Notes: a model not told the origin generated them from the sequence alone. Positions 24,610-36,145 are shown, counted from the first letter of the stretch. The stretch: DNA of 64,000 nucleotides from an uncultured bacterium (GCA_947169045.1 CAMVOC010000003.1:28823-92822), one strand, 5' to 3'. Made by a program: numbers and translations.

Positions 24610-25394
24610 TCTCCCTCGATTTCTTTGATTTGGTCGCGGATATTTGCGGCGTCTTCGAACCTTCGTTCTTTGATTGCGAGGTCTAATTGAGATTTTAAGT
24701 CCTTGGTAATCAGATTTTTTTCTGCTTTTGTCATTTTTTTGAGGCGTTTTAGTTTTCCGCGAGTGAAGGAAGAAAATTGTTGGAGATCGTCGTCAGTTTT
24801 TACGGTTTCTAGGTGTTTTACGTTTGATTGTGCGGCTTTTGGCGTTATGTGATGCTGCTTGTTGAATTTCTCTTGGATCTCGCGACGACGGTAGGTCTCT
24901 CGTAATGATTTGAGGAGAGACTCGGTAAAACTGTCTGCGTACAAAACGACTTCTGAATTAGGATTTCTGGCAGTACGACCGATGATTTGGATGAGAGACG
25001 TGGTGGAGCGTAGGAATCCTTCTTTGTCTGCGTCTAGTACTGCGATAAGAGAGACTTCTGGAAGATCGATTCCTTCACGGAGTAAGTTAACTCCAACAAT
25101 GATGTCAATGGCTCAGCTTTTTAGCTTTTTGATAATTTCTCGTCTGTCCATTGTTGCGACTTCACTGTGTAGATAGAATGCTTTATATCCTTTGGAAATG
25201 AGGAAATTCGTCACTTCTTCACTGGATTTTTTCGTGAGTGTGATGAGGAGAATTTTTCCTTTTTTTGCAATATGTTGATCGAGCTTTTTGAGTAGGTGAT
25301 CCAAAAAGGCATCATTCTCTTTATCCTTTTGCTTTGCGATTTCTGCTTCGGAAAGTTGGAGATATTGTGTGAGTTTGTTACGATTTTTAGACAT
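24606..25394 (-). CDS. uvrB: UvrB C-terminal half (helicase domain 2 plus UVR motif)
   Basis: 262 aa matching about the last 260 of the 660-670 residues of UvrB: LITLTKKSSEEVTNFL, YLHSEVATMDR, NLLREGIDLPEVSLIAVLDAD, FLRSTTSLIQIIGRTARN, then a UVR motif (RFEDAANIRDQIKEIEG) that contacts UvrC. Walker A, the damage-probing beta-hairpin and the UvrA-binding domain are absent. A TAA lies in frame 12 nt upstream of the ATG, and the DNA beyond it is the secD promoter region, so the N-terminal half is not encoded next to it. The conserved core is intact, so the gene may be expressed as a stand-alone module, or be a relic. Confidence 0.82.
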
Positions 25395-25452
25395 TATGTA
25401 TCTTTATTATTTAGTAAAGAGGTCTTTGTCGAAGGATTGTATGTATTTTGTG

Positions 25453-25480
25453 TTGCATTTTCAACCTGAAACACTATATT
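25453..25480 (+). promoter_or_regulatory. Promoter of secD
   Basis: TTGCAT (25453-25458), 16 nt, TATATT (25475-25480), followed by a T-rich leader (TTTTTTTATCTTTTTCTTTTT) to the ATG at 25514. Confidence 0.6.
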
Positions 25481-25513
25481 TATCAGCGTTTTTTTATCTT
25501 TTTCTTTTTCCTG

Positions 25514-27742
25514 ATGAAACAGTTTTGGAATAATAGGAAAGTGGTGTTATCCATTGTACTTTGACTTTCTATCATTATTGTGTTTTTTATTGCTTGGACC
25601 TTTAACGGTGAGACTCTTAAGAGAGGATTGACCTTTACTCCTCAAGGGGTGTTATCTTTCAGAAAAGGATTGGATATCTCTGGTGGAACTAAGTTGACGT
25701 ATAGAGTAGATTATAGTAAGTATGCAGAAACTTATAAAAATTCTACTGAATTACAGTCTGTCCAAAATACGGTACAAAATATTATTCTTCAGAATATTGA
25801 TAATCGTATTTCTAAATTGGGAGTTAGTGATTACAAATCTTATACTCAACAATTAAATAATGAAACGCAGATTGTTGTAGAAATTTGAGGAGTTGCAGAT
25901 CTCGATCAGGCAAAAGAAATTATTGGTAAAACCGTTGAACTTGAATTTAAGTTGCCAAATGAAGACGAAGGTGATGTAGAAGCTAGGAAAGCTCTTGCTG
26001 AAGAATATTATCAAGATATTCAAGGAAATCCTAATAAAATGGCTGAGCTTACTGAAGGTAAGACTTCTGAAAATGTGTTTTATCATAAGTACGATGAAGT
26101 AAGTTTGGCTCAGTTGCCAACGTTTTATCAGAAACAATCTCAGCTTTTAACTTCTTTGTCTGCTACTACAGGAAAATTTAGTGCAATTACTGAGGGAGTG
26201 TATGGAGATTCTGTCTCTTATGATCAAGAAGGAAATCCAATGGTACTTCCAGTTGAAGGATTTACGTTTTTTCGTGTGTTAGATTCAAAAACTCAGGAAA
26301 GAACTGCTGTTACTTATCAAGATGTGATTGAAGTCCTTGCTCAGATGGGAGTCTCTTATAGTACAGATTTGAATTTACAAAACTCTGATCGTGGCGTTGC
26401 ATCTGGGGATTATCAGTTTATTGATGGAACATTGCGATTTAATAACGGAGAATTCTATTCAGGTCAAGAAGTACTCAATACAAGGATTTTAGCCTTAACT
26501 CAGGAGAGTACATTAGGAAAGACATTGGAAGAAACGTTAGCTGCTAATGAGGCTTTTGCAGAAAAAGTAACAGAGATAAAAGATGAATTAGCTAAGGACT
26601 TAACTCAAGATATTCCTGATACATCAGAGGCTTTTGATGGATGGATTGCACTTAGCGAGCTTCAACAAGCAATTCCTAGTTTTGATGCCGCAGCGACAGA
26701 TGTGATTCAATCATACGAAGGGGATAATGGAGTGACTTATATTTTGATTATCAACGATAAAAAACTCGCTACCGAGCATAAATATTCTTTTTTACAGGTA
26801 GATTGAGTGGATCAGTCAGCTTTTTCTTCTGCTTTAAAGACGCAGACGTTGTATACCATTGAAGATCTCTTTGTACAGGACCGTTTGACGTGGGTAACTG
26901 CTCAAACTCCAGATGGAAAGATCTTGAATGGAGCTAACTTTAAATATGCGGGAGTAAGTAATTCACAACTTGGACAACCTGTTGTTGTGCTGAATTTCGA
27001 TGATCAAGGAAAAGAAATTTTCTGTCATATTACAGAGAGTAATATTGGAAAACAAATGGCGATTTTTATTGGAGGTCAGCCTATTACTGCTCCAGTTATT
27101 CAGTCAAAAATTTGTGATGGATCTGCTCAGATTGATGGACAATTTACTCCAGCTTCTGCTAAGGAACTTGCCAATTCTTTAAATGATGGAGCATTGCCTG
27201 CGCCTTTGATCTTGATGCAGGAGGAGAAAGTGAGCCCAACGCTTGGAGATAGCGCTTTCTCTGGGGCTGTCTTTGCGATGTTTATTGGACTTTTCTTGAT
27301 TTGGGTGTATATGACGATTAAGTATGGATTTAAAAAAGGTCTGATTTCACTTCTTTCTTTGGTAAGTTATTTGCTTGTGCTTTTGGCAGTTGTTAAAGTG
27401 ATTGATTATGCGTTGTCTTTGTCAGGAATTGCTGCTATTATTCTTTCGATAGGAATGGCTGTAGATGCGAATGTTTTGATCTTTGAGAGGTTAAAAGAAG
27501 AAAAAGCTGAAGGAAAGACGGATGATGTTGCTATTAAAAACGCTTATGAGAGGAGTCGAATTGCTATCAAGGATGCTCAGCTTTCTACCTGATTGATTGG
27601 ATTATTGTTATTTATGATGGGAATTAATATGTTTAAAGGTTTTGGAGCTATGATTATCGTTGGAGTATTGTTGACGTTGTTAATTAATGTGCCTTTGATT
27701 CAAGAATTGTTACATCTCTTTTATCCTGTTAAGAAGAAATAA
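25514..27742 (+). CDS. secD: Protein translocase subunit SecD
   Basis: 742 aa. An N-terminal membrane helix, then GLDISGGTKLTYRVD (the P1 base motif of SecD), a long extracytoplasmic region, and a C-terminal membrane domain with IGMAVDANVLIFERLKEE, the SecD/SecF RND signature. SecDF uses the proton gradient to finish protein export. It is longer than E. coli SecD because of about 200 extra residues rich in Gln, Thr and Glu in the extracytoplasmic part. No secF follows. Several TGA codons are Gly (for example near 25887 and 27590). The next gene overlaps its stop by one base (TAATG). Confidence 0.93.
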
Positions 27743-28314
27743 TGAAAAAAAATGCTTGTTATTTGTGTTTGTTAGTACTTTTGTTACTCGCTGGATGTGG
27801 TAAACAAACGGCGATAGAGTACAATGATGCTTTGGTTGATGCTACTAAGGCGTGCTTGACGGCTGAAGTGCAGGTGTGGGAGTCTCTAGCTCAAAGTGAT
27901 ATTCCTTCATCTAGCGATGCTTTGCAAACGGCGAAGTCTACGTGTGAGGCTTCTCATGCGACTGTTAGTGATTTGGGAGATTTTGATGGTGATGGTCAGC
28001 TTTGAAAGACTGTTGAAAATGTTTTATCTGTGGAACTTCAGTATTTGTCTGTTTTGGAAGAAGTGCTTTCTTATAGTACTGATACTCCTTGGACTGATGC
28101 TCAACAAGAGGAATATCTTGATCTTCAAGAACAATTAGCTGCTCTTAGAGCTCAAGCGATTGAACTGTCAGAACAAGTGGTTACCTTGCAAGAAGAATTT
28201 GCTCAACAGCATGATTTTGTCATTGAAGAAAGCGTTATTTCAAATGGTACAGAAGAAGCTTTAGTAGGGGATGGTGAAGGTACCGCTGAGGAGGAAGCTT
28301 TCATTGAAAGATAA
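27742..28314 (+). CDS. Putative lipoprotein
   Basis: 190 aa. Signal peptide with lipobox LLLLAGC (Cys19), then a helical Gln/Glu/Leu-rich body with coiled-coil character (LQEQLAALRAQAIELSEQVV) and an acidic tail. One TGA (28003-28005) is Gly in FDGDGQLGK. It overlaps secD by one base, so the two are translationally coupled. No family recognised. Confidence 0.75.
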
Positions 28315-28380
28315 TTTTTTGTACTTTTTCGCTATTTTTTTGGACGTTTTTTGCTTTTTTAGATGGTATTGAATATACTT

Positions 28381-28410
28381 AAAGAGATTCTCAGGAGTCT
28401 CTTTTATTTT
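28381..28410 (+). terminator. Terminator of the secD-lipoprotein operon
   Basis: AAAGAGATTC (28381-28390) and GAGTCTCTTT (28395-28404) form a 10-bp stem with one G-T and a TCAG loop, followed by TATTTT. It ends 12 nt before pilB, so it could also affect pilB transcription. Confidence 0.65.
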
Positions 28411-28421
28411 ATGATGCTGGA

Positions 28422-30002
28422 ATGACCGATTTGATCAATTCAATCCTTGATCTTTCACAAGTCCAAGCTTTGCACGTGGATTTTTCCCGATTGCAAAAAA
28501 TTCCTAGGCAACAAGCGGAACAGCGTCAGATAATCCTTTTTGATAGAGATGCCGATAAATTTGTACACGTCTTAACTACCAATAATCATCCTGAGGAATT
28601 AAAAAATTTTCTTGTGCAACTTACGAATCAGGGGGTTAAATATAAGGTATTTTATACTTCATTAGAAGGATTTTTGCACGCAGTGACGTGGTATGATCAA
28701 CTGGAGCAACAACAAGAACAGGAACTTCAGCAATTACAAATTCAACAACAAGCAAAAGGTCAGTCTGCAATTACTATTATGAAAGAGCTTTTTCAAAAAA
28801 GAGCAACTTTCGATCCTGGAAAATTTATTATGGAATTAGTAAGACTTTCGTTTCAATCTGGTGCTTCGGACTTACATTTTCAGCCTTCTGATACTTTTGT
28901 TGTTCTGCGTTTGAGGTTGGATGGAATTTTGCATGATATTTTGCAGTTTGATATTAAAGATTTTGGGAAATATTTGCAGAAACTTAAGTTTATCTCTGGA
29001 GTAAAGACGAATGTGAATTCTTTACCTCAGGATGGAAGATTTAGCTTTGAATCTCATACTCCACAAGGAGAAATAAAAAAAATAGATGCAAGGGTCAGCT
29101 TTATTCCTGGTCTTTTGTCTGAATCTACGGTGATTAGATTTTTGGATTCTTCTCGTAAGATCTCTACATTTCAGGATATTGGCTTTTTGGATAGAGAATA
29201 TAATATTTTGAAGCCATATTTGGCTAAGACTACAGGAATTATTATCGTCGCAGGTCCTACAGGATCAGGGAAAACAACAACGCTTTATACGGCGTTACAG
29301 ACGCTTAATACCTGAAAAACTAAGATTATTACGTTGGAAGATCCTGTTGAATATCTAATGCCTTGAATACAACAGTCGCAAATTGATTATTCTAAAGGGT
29401 ATGATTATGAAACGGGGTTGCATGCTGTGCTTCGTCATGATCCTGATGTTATCTTGGTGGGGGAAACTAGGTCTCAAGAAACGGCGGATATCTCTATTAC
29501 TGCGGCACTTACCTGACATTTAGTGTTTACGACTCTTCATACTAATAATGCTATTGCTTCGATTGAAAGGTTGCTTTCGATGAACGTGAAACCTTATCTT
29601 TTAGCTCCAGCTTTGCAGTTGGTAGTCGGGCAGAGGCTTGTACGTAAGGTTTGCCCACATTGTAGTGTTAAGACGGCTGCGAGTTATGCTGCTGATGCAG
29701 AGATTCAGCAGACGCTTTCTGCTTTGCGTCCTTTTGGCTTGAAATTGCCTGAATATGATGGACAAGTCTTGGCGGTCAATGGTTGTGAGCAGTGTAATCA
29801 TACGTGATATATTTGAAGAATTGCAGTGATAGAACTTCTAGAAATTACTGAAGAGATAAGGAATCTGATTGTTAATTCTGGGACTGCATCGGAGATTTAT
29901 GCTAAAGCTAGGGCTAACGGCTTTATTTCTATGCAAGAAGATGGAATTCTTAAAGTATTATCTTGATTGACGACGATTGATGAGCTACATAGAGTGCTTT
30001 AA
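28422..30002 (+). CDS. pilB: Type IV pilus assembly ATPase PilB (GspE family)
   Basis: 526 aa. The hexameric motor that extends the pilus. N1D-like region, then SGASDLHFQPS, RLRLDGILHDI, Walker A GPTGSGKTTTLYTAL, Asp box TLEDPVEY, Walker B-like DPDVILVGETR, His box TGHLVFTTLHTNNA (its Gly is TGA), and a tetracysteine zinc site CPHC...CEQC typical of GspE/PilB rather than PilT. Several TGA codons are Gly. It stands 12 kb from pilC and the prepilins. Confidence 0.95.
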
Positions 30003-30046
30003 CTATATTACTTTTTATTTCTACCTTTTATCTCTTTGGTTGTTGT

Positions 30047-30421
30047 ATGGAAACATTTGTTAATTCGACCAGTCTTCTCTTATTGGAACCGAGTACTCTT
30101 CTTTCGGTCGTTTTATCAATTGCTGTAACATTGTATGGGTTAGGAGGTTTGGGATCTTTTTACGCGTATATCCCGCAGGTAAAGGTGGAAAATGATACCA
30201 TGACAAAAATGAATTTGTGACAATATATTTGTTGGTTAATAGGGTTAATTTTATTATTTGTGTATACGATAGTTATCGCTCAGGCGCTTTGGCTTTCAGT
30301 CTTGTTGATTGTGGAATTAGTTGTGATGGTGACGTTGTTCTGTCTGCTGTTATGTAGAAAATATTTGTATGTGAAAGAATTATCGAAAAAACTGGCTTGT
30401 AATAAGAAAAATTGGTTTTAA
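30047..30421 (+). CDS. Small membrane protein, three predicted helices
   Basis: 124 aa. Hydrophobic segments at about residues 18-42, 63-80 and 84-103, and a basic C-terminus (CRKYLYVKELSKKLACNKK). One TGA (Gly, in MNLGQY) hides it in standard-code annotation. T-rich leader TTTTTATTTCTACCTTTT before the ATG. It follows pilB by 44 nt, so the two may be linked; function unknown. Confidence 0.7.
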
Positions 30422-30453
30422 TCTTGCTTTACAGCATATTTTCAGTTTATCAA

Positions 30454-30480
30454 AAAGAACCCGTTTAGGGTTCTTTATTT
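30454..30480. terminator. Bidirectional terminator between converging genes
   Basis: AAAGAACCC (30454-30462), loop GTTTA, GGGTTCTTT (30468-30476), then TATTT; A-rich on the left side too, so it works for both the membrane protein gene and valS. Confidence 0.85.
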
Positions 30481-30482
30481 TA

Positions 30483-32963
30483 TTATGCACAGTTTACGGC
30501 TAAATTTCCTTCTTCTCGCTGGATTTTCTTTGCTTTAGTGACTCCGATAAGATCGTCTTCAAATTGCTGGATAGCAAGTTTTTCTTGTTCAGTACACGTG
30601 ATTTTGAGTGTTTCGATTTCTGCTCCCATAGAGATTTGGGATTCAGATTTGTATTTTCTCACTTGTTCAACGACGTCGAGTGTTAGATTCATAGCAGAGA
30701 GGAGATTTTGCTTGTCTGCGTTTGTTTCGTTGGCTGTAAGAGGTTGTGGAAATTGTGTCCTATGGATAGAAGAAACATCTGTTTTGAAGTATTCTTGGTA
30801 GATTTCTTCGGTGATATGTGGAAGATATGGAGCAATGAGTTGTAAAATAGTATAGAATACGTAATAGAGTGTTTGTTGTCAGCTTTTTTTCTTTTCTTGT
30901 CCGTTTTGGAAACGCTCTGGTTGGTATAGGCGCACTTTGATGAGCTCAAGATAGTTGTCGCAGAAATCTGCTCGGAAAAACTCTTCAAAAGCGATTTTTG
31001 CTAGTCCGTATTCGAAATTATTTAGGTGCTTAGTCATTTTTTCGATAGTGAGGTTCAATTTTGCGAGGATTCGTTGATCAGTTGGATATCCTGCTTTTTC
31101 TCCTGTTAGTATTTCTTTATCGGTCCATGATGCTTTGTTCTCGTCTACGGATTCTCCAAGTTGCATCTTTACGAATTGGAAAGCGTTCCAAAGCTTAGTA
31201 ACGAGTTTTTGCCCTTTTTTAAGTTCTTCTTCGTCAAATACAATATCTTTTCCAAGTTGTCCACTGGCAGTTCGGTATCTTACGGCGTCTGCCCCTCGTT
31301 GTTTGATGAGATTTTCTGGTTCTATTTTTGCGTTTCCGGATGATTTTGAGATTTTTTCACTTTTCCCTGCGAGTACGTGTCCGGAAATCATGATGTTTTC
31401 GAAAGGAATTTCTCCGGTTCTTAAGTAGGATTGAAGCGTTGTATATAACAGTCGCGTCCTGATAATATCGTGAGCTTGTGGTCTCAGAGAGAATGGGATA
31501 AGATTTCCTCCTGTCCGACCGTCTCTTTTGAGGAAAGTCTCATTGATATATGGGGTGAGAGCTGATGTAAATCGCGTATCAAGAACGAGCGTTTCTGGTT
31601 CTACTTGGTCGGCTGTATATCCCTCTGGAAGATCTCTGTACGGATCGATCATTCCTTTTGCTAATTGGGTTTCGCTTGGAAGGATGATTTCGTTTGTTGT
31701 TTTGGAATATCGTACAGGGATAGGAATTCAGAATTTTCTACTTCTGGAAATATTCCAGTCTCGAGCGAGATTATTGATCCAATCGCTAGATCTTTTTTTC
31801 ATAAATTCAGGAAACCATTGCATTTTTTCGTTTTGTCCGAGGAGGATGTCCTTTTTGTCCAAAATTGTTACAAATCGTTGATATACAGGGATGATTTCGA
31901 TAGGAGTTTTCCCTCTTTCGGAGATTTTTTTTGCTTGAATAATAGGATCACGTTTGACGATAATTTTATCTGTAGGGTTGGTGCAGTTTTCGTCTTTATG
32001 TTCGAAGAATTCCATGATTTGACGTCTAGCTTCATCGATTTTAAGTCCTTCGATAGTTTCGCACTGAGAATTCTCGATTTTTCCGTATCTGTTGATGATA
32101 ATTTTTTCTGGGAGATGGTGCTTTTGCACTCGGTATACGTCAGTTTCGTCTCCATAGGTACAACACATTACCACTCCACTTCCTTTGTCCATTTTTACTT
32201 TGTCATCACCGAGGAAAGGTACGGTGTCACCTAATGGTGTGGTGATTTTTCTACCGATATATTTAGCAAATCTTTCGTCTTCAGGGTGACAAAAGACGGC
32301 AACACATGCTGGAAGCATTTCAGGTCTGGTGGTAGCAATAATTAGCTTTTCTCCGTCGTCTAGGGTAAAATTAAGATAATTGAAAAATTCATTAAATTCT
32401 TGTTCTTCAGTTTCTGCTTGAGCGATTGTGGTTTGAGTCTTTGTGCATCGAAGGGCTGGGAATTTTTTCCCGATAATATCACCGGATTTAACCATTTCTA
32501 CAAACCTTTTTTGTACGAGTTGTTGTACTTCTGGTGAAATGGTCGCATATGTTCTGTTTCGATCAACAGACATTCCCAGTGATTGTCGTAGAGATTTGTA
32601 AAGATCTCTATATTTTTGGTTAATTTTTAGGCATTCTTCGACAAAATCACTTCTTTCCATCTCTTTGATGTTGATTTTGAGCTCTCTCTCTACTAATTGT
32701 TCTGTAGGGATTCCATTGTCATCGTATCCCATAGGATAGAAGACGTTAAATCCTTGCATTCTTTTGTATCTTGCTATGATTTCTGCTTGAGTATAAGAAA
32801 AAATATGCCCAATATGAAGCTTCCCACTGACGGTAGGAGGAGGAGTATCAATAGAGAAAATCAGCTTTGGATCTGTCCTTGTGAGATCGAAAGCATTAGT
32901 TTGTTGTTCTGCTCGAAATTGTTGTCGTTTCGCTTCAGACGATCTGAAATCGTATTTGGACAT
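30483..32963 (-). CDS. valS: Valyl-tRNA synthetase, archaeal-like form
   Basis: 826 aa. Class I enzyme: HIGH motif in KLHIGHIFS (residues about 50-53), KISKS in place of KMSKS, editing domain with ATTRPEMLPACVAV and WNISRSR. GYDDNGIPTEQLVE is the archaeal/rickettsial ValRS form; most bacterial ValRS have PGTDHAGIATQ here. C-terminal anticodon-binding domain ends at 30483. Two TGA codons (31728 and 30879 regions) are Gly. It is preceded by a leader holding the GAATTTTT element and by a terminator of the upstream gene. Confidence 0.95.
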
Positions 32964-32986
32964 AAAAATTCTCGTAAAAAAAGATA

Positions 32987-33013
32987 AAGAAAAAAGATGC
33001 TATCGTAGCATCC
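32987..33013 (-). terminator. Terminator of the CMP-kinase-like gene
   Basis: Minus strand GATGCTA-CGA-TAGCATC stem (33012-32996) followed by TTTTTTC; lies between that gene and valS. Confidence 0.7.
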
Positions 33014-33033
33014 TTCAAAGATAGTGATTTTTG

Positions 33034-33570
33034 TTAGGCTTTCAAGTTTTTTTCAATTGTTTTGATTATCTCATCGATTGTTTTGTCACTGGTGTCGATG
33101 ACGAGAGAATAGTTCTTATGGTCTCGGATGTCAATATTGTATAGCTTGATATATCTTTCTTGGTCAGCTTTATTTCTCTTTTTGACTTCTTGTAGACTTT
33201 GTGCTAAGTCTTTTGCGGTTTCTGTGCTTCTTTGGTCTCCTAAGATCCTCTGGGCAGCGACTTTATCTTGTACGTCCAAAAGTATCCTAAAAGCCTTAGG
33301 TTGAGCGTAAAATCCAAGTCTGCTATCCAAAATAATTTTCCCATTCAAAGGGAGACTTTTTTGATATTCTTCGTATTTGAGGTCAAAGGTTTCTCTGTTT
33401 TCTGGCTTCTCACCCAACAGATTAAAAGACTGGATATCTAATCACATTTCGGCTGCCAATTGACGTTTCATATTCCCGATAGAAATTACTTCATATCCTA
33501 GTTTTTCTGCTAATTTTTTAGCTACAGTAGACTTACCGCTACCGGCTTTACCTCAGAGCGTTATGAGCAT
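33034..33570 (-). CDS. cmk: Cytidylate-kinase-like P-loop kinase
   Basis: 178 aa. Begins with the P-loop MLITLGGKAGSGKST, whose first glycine is a TGA, followed by VAKKLAEKLGYEVISIGNM, LDSRLGFY and VAAQRILGDQR (lid with Arg). This is the short, archaeal-type CMP kinase / AAA_18 layout. It would phosphorylate (d)CMP. A second TGA (EMGLDI) is Gly. It follows the 28-aa lysine-rich gene by 30 nt. Confidence 0.82.
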
Positions 33571-33600
33571 AAATATCGTACTTATTGATAAATAGTGCAA

Positions 33601-33687
33601 TTATTTCTTTTTAGCTGGAGCTTTTTTAGCAGGAGCTTTTTTAGCAGCTGGTTTTGCTGTAGTTTTACAAGATTTGCAACAAGGCAT
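33601..33687 (-). CDS. 28-aa lysine/alanine/proline-rich histone-tail-like protein
   Basis: Sequence begins MPCCKSCKTTAKPAAKKA and ends in two further PAKK units. It resembles the C-terminal tails of histone H1-like proteins and Lys-rich bacterial nucleoid proteins, with three Cys near the N-terminus that could bind a metal. It is too short for usual gene calling. A promoter (33725-33752) and a leader with ATTTTTATCTTTTATC precede it, as for other genes here. Confidence 0.6.
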   Translation of the reverse strand: MPCCKSCKTTAKPAAKKAPAKKAPAKKK

Positions 33688-33724
33688 AGTATTTGTTGAT
33701 AAAAGATAAAAATTTGTCGCTGTG

Positions 33725-33752
33725 AGCGTATTCAAGCAAAATGAAAAATCAA
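33725..33752 (-). promoter_or_regulatory. Promoter of the 28-aa protein and CMP-kinase-like gene
   Basis: Minus strand TTGATT (33752-33747), 16 nt, TACGCT (33730-33725). Confidence 0.5.
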
Positions 33753-33773
33753 TCCGAAAACGTGCATATTTCC

Positions 33774-33800
33774 TTGACTTTCTAAAATATTGCTTATAAA
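33774..33800 (+). promoter_or_regulatory. Promoter of glyA
   Basis: TTGACT (33774-33779), 15 nt, TATAAA (33795-33800). The leader to 33923 is about 115 nt; it starts G-rich and ends with the TCAGCTTTTT decamer and T-run. I recognise no riboswitch in it. Confidence 0.6.
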
Positions 33801-33922
33801 TTATGATGACTTTGGGAGAGGGGATGAGATGTTGTTTCCTGGGGTAGTGATTTGAAACTTTTATTGAAAATGGTCCTTGAATAACTATGTTTATGATTGT
33901 TTATTTCAGCTTTTTTTTGCTT

Positions 33923-35176
33923 ATGGATGAGGTGCAACGTCTTATCGATGCAGAATATGCTCGTCAACAAACGGGAATAGAACTTATTGCGAGTGAAAAT
34001 TACCAATCTCCTGCTGTTTTGAAGGCACAGGCGAGTGTTTTTGCTAATAAATATGCGGAAGGGTATCCTGGAAGACGTTATTATGGAGGGAATCGTTATA
34101 CTGATGAATTGGAACATTTGGCAATTGATAGAGCAAAAGCTTTGTTTCATTGCGATCATGCTAATGTTCAGGCACTTTCTGGTGCGAATGCGAATCTTTG
34201 TTTTTATACGGCAGTGATGAAGCCAGGAGACACGATTTTGGGGATGGATTTAACTCATGGTGGGCATTTGACGCATGGAGCTCCCGTTACATTTTTTTCT
34301 CATGTGTTTAATTTTCAGAGATATCAGACTTTACCTACTGGGGAAATTGATTTTGCTCAGGTTCGTCAGCTTGCTCGTGATTTGCGCCCTCAAGTAATTT
34401 TGGCGTGATTCTCCGCTTATCCTCGTGAATTGGAATACGCTAAATTTGCCGAAATAGCTCAAGAAAGCTGATCTATTTTGTATGCAGATATTTCTCATAT
34501 TGGAGGGTTTATTGCTGCAGGACTTCTCAAGAATCCTTTTGATGAGGGGTTTCATGCTGCGATGACGACTACTCATAAATCTCTGCGTGGACCTCGTGGT
34601 GCACTTCTTCTTTCTCAGGGGAAAGTTTCCAATCCGCTTAAAAAACCGGAAGATACCTTAGAAAATCTTCCTACTCGTATCGATAGGGCGGTATTTCCTT
34701 GATTTCAAGGTGGGCCTCATATGCATACGATTGCAGGAATTGCTATTGCTTTAGAAGAGGCGACTACTCCTGCCTTTAGACAGTATGCTCAACAAGCGCT
34801 TTTGAATGCACAGATTCTTGCCTCTGATTTGCAGGCTTATGGATATCAGTTAGTTACTGGGGGTACGGATAATCATATGGTGATTCTTGATTTTACTTGA
34901 ACTGGGTTGGATGGGGCGAGTGCAGAGGAGCTTCTGGAATCTATCGGCATCTCTACTTCAAAATCTACTATTCCTAACGATCCCAATCCTCCTTTTCGTC
35001 CTTCTGGACTTAGAATTGGGACTCCGGCAATGACGACGAGAGGAGTCAAAGAAAGCTGAATGCATCACATTGCAACTTTTATTCATCAAGCACTCAGTAG
35101 TGGTGGAGATGAAACCATTTTAACGAGATTACAGGCAGAGGTGACAGAGTTTTGTACATTGTATCCTTTGCCATAA
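33923..35176 (+). CDS. glyA: Serine hydroxymethyltransferase
   Basis: 417 aa. Converts serine and tetrahydrofolate to glycine and methylene-THF; PLP enzyme. ELIASENYQSPAVL, NKYAEGYPGRRYYGG and the PLP-lysine in TTTHKSLRGPRG are present. TGA codons (for example 34406 and 34700) are Gly, including in FPGFQGGPH. The ATG at 33923 gives the family N-terminus; an in-frame ATG 36 nt earlier would add a hydrophobic, unrelated stretch. Confidence 0.95.
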
Positions 35177-35189
35177 GGAGAGAAACATG

Positions 35190-35972
35190 CTATTTATTTG
35201 GGGTCGCCATTTCGCTTTTTCTCCCTACGAATCGGCTATTTCTTGCGTTTCTCCACTCTTGTGTGAGTTGTCCGTTTTTATCAATGTATCCGCATTCTTG
35301 TAAGACAAGACTTCCGGAGAGAGTCAGCTTTTTTAATTCTTTTAAGCTAAAGAGATGGTAAAATCTTTGGTAGGTTTTTCCTCTGTTTTTCCGTGGTATG
35401 AATACGTCTCTTCGGCTTTTTTTTCATAAAGAAAGTGCTGTCTGAGTGAGGGATTTTAGGAAAATTTTAGGATGTTTGCGTAAAAATCGGGTAGAAAACG
35501 CTCGGTTTGTCATCAACATGATTCCGTTATACTTGAGCGTTCTATAGGCGTATTTTATAAGGAGGTAGCGCTCGTTTCGAGTTGGTAGATGTTGGAAACT
35601 TGCGGTGGCAATGATGATGTCGCAGCTTTCTTGAGGTTGAGTTGCTAGAAATGTAAGCATATCCGCAGTTTCGAAGTGCATTTTGGGATTGTCTTTTTTG
35701 GCATATTTTAATAGTTCTGAGGAGAGATCACATCCGATGTAGGTATATTCCCCGTCGAATTGTTGGTTGAGAAAAGTGGCAAATCTTCCGCTTCCAGCTC
35801 CAAGCTCCAAAATATGGAGGGTTTCGTCTTCTCTTTGAGCTTTTTTTTGCTCTTGGAGCTTCTCTATTTGTTGGAGGATTCTTTCTCCTTCGTGCCGGAA
35901 TTTTTGTCTGGTCTCGGCGTATTTTTTAGCTTCGTAGTCGTAGAAAAATTGAAGGTCGGTTTTGATGGACAT
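35190..35972 (-). CDS. Class I SAM-dependent methyltransferase (Trm9-like layout)
   Basis: 260 aa. Motif I HILELGAGSGRFATFL, motif II YIGCDLS, motif IV DIIIATASFQHLP. The C-terminal part (YHLFSLKELKKL) resembles Trm9/ALKBH8-type wobble-uridine methyltransferases, but weakly. TGA at 35424-35426 is Gly, and removes what would be a premature stop 78 codons early. It converges on glyA with a 13-bp gap. Confidence 0.75.
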
Positions 35973-36072
35973 ATGTTTTTGTTAGTGACTAAAAGCGTTT
36001 TCTTGTTTAAGATTCTTTTAAGGTAGATGTGATATAATTTATTGTCATACATTCGTTATACGAAAAAACTTC

Positions 36073-36100
36073 TTGACTTCAACTCGAAAAAGGATATTAT
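36073..36100 (+). promoter_or_regulatory. Promoter of the HlyD/MacA-type gene
   Basis: TTGACT (36073-36078), 16 nt, TATTAT (36095-36100), then a leader of about 40 nt with a long T-run. Confidence 0.65.
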
Positions 36101-36145
36101 TTTGACGGTTTGTAAAGCTTTTTTTTTAATTTGGTTTTTATTGAA

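Noticed and set aside
33794-34159. 121-aa minus-strand ORF
   Set aside because: Antisense of glyA with no promoter or homology.
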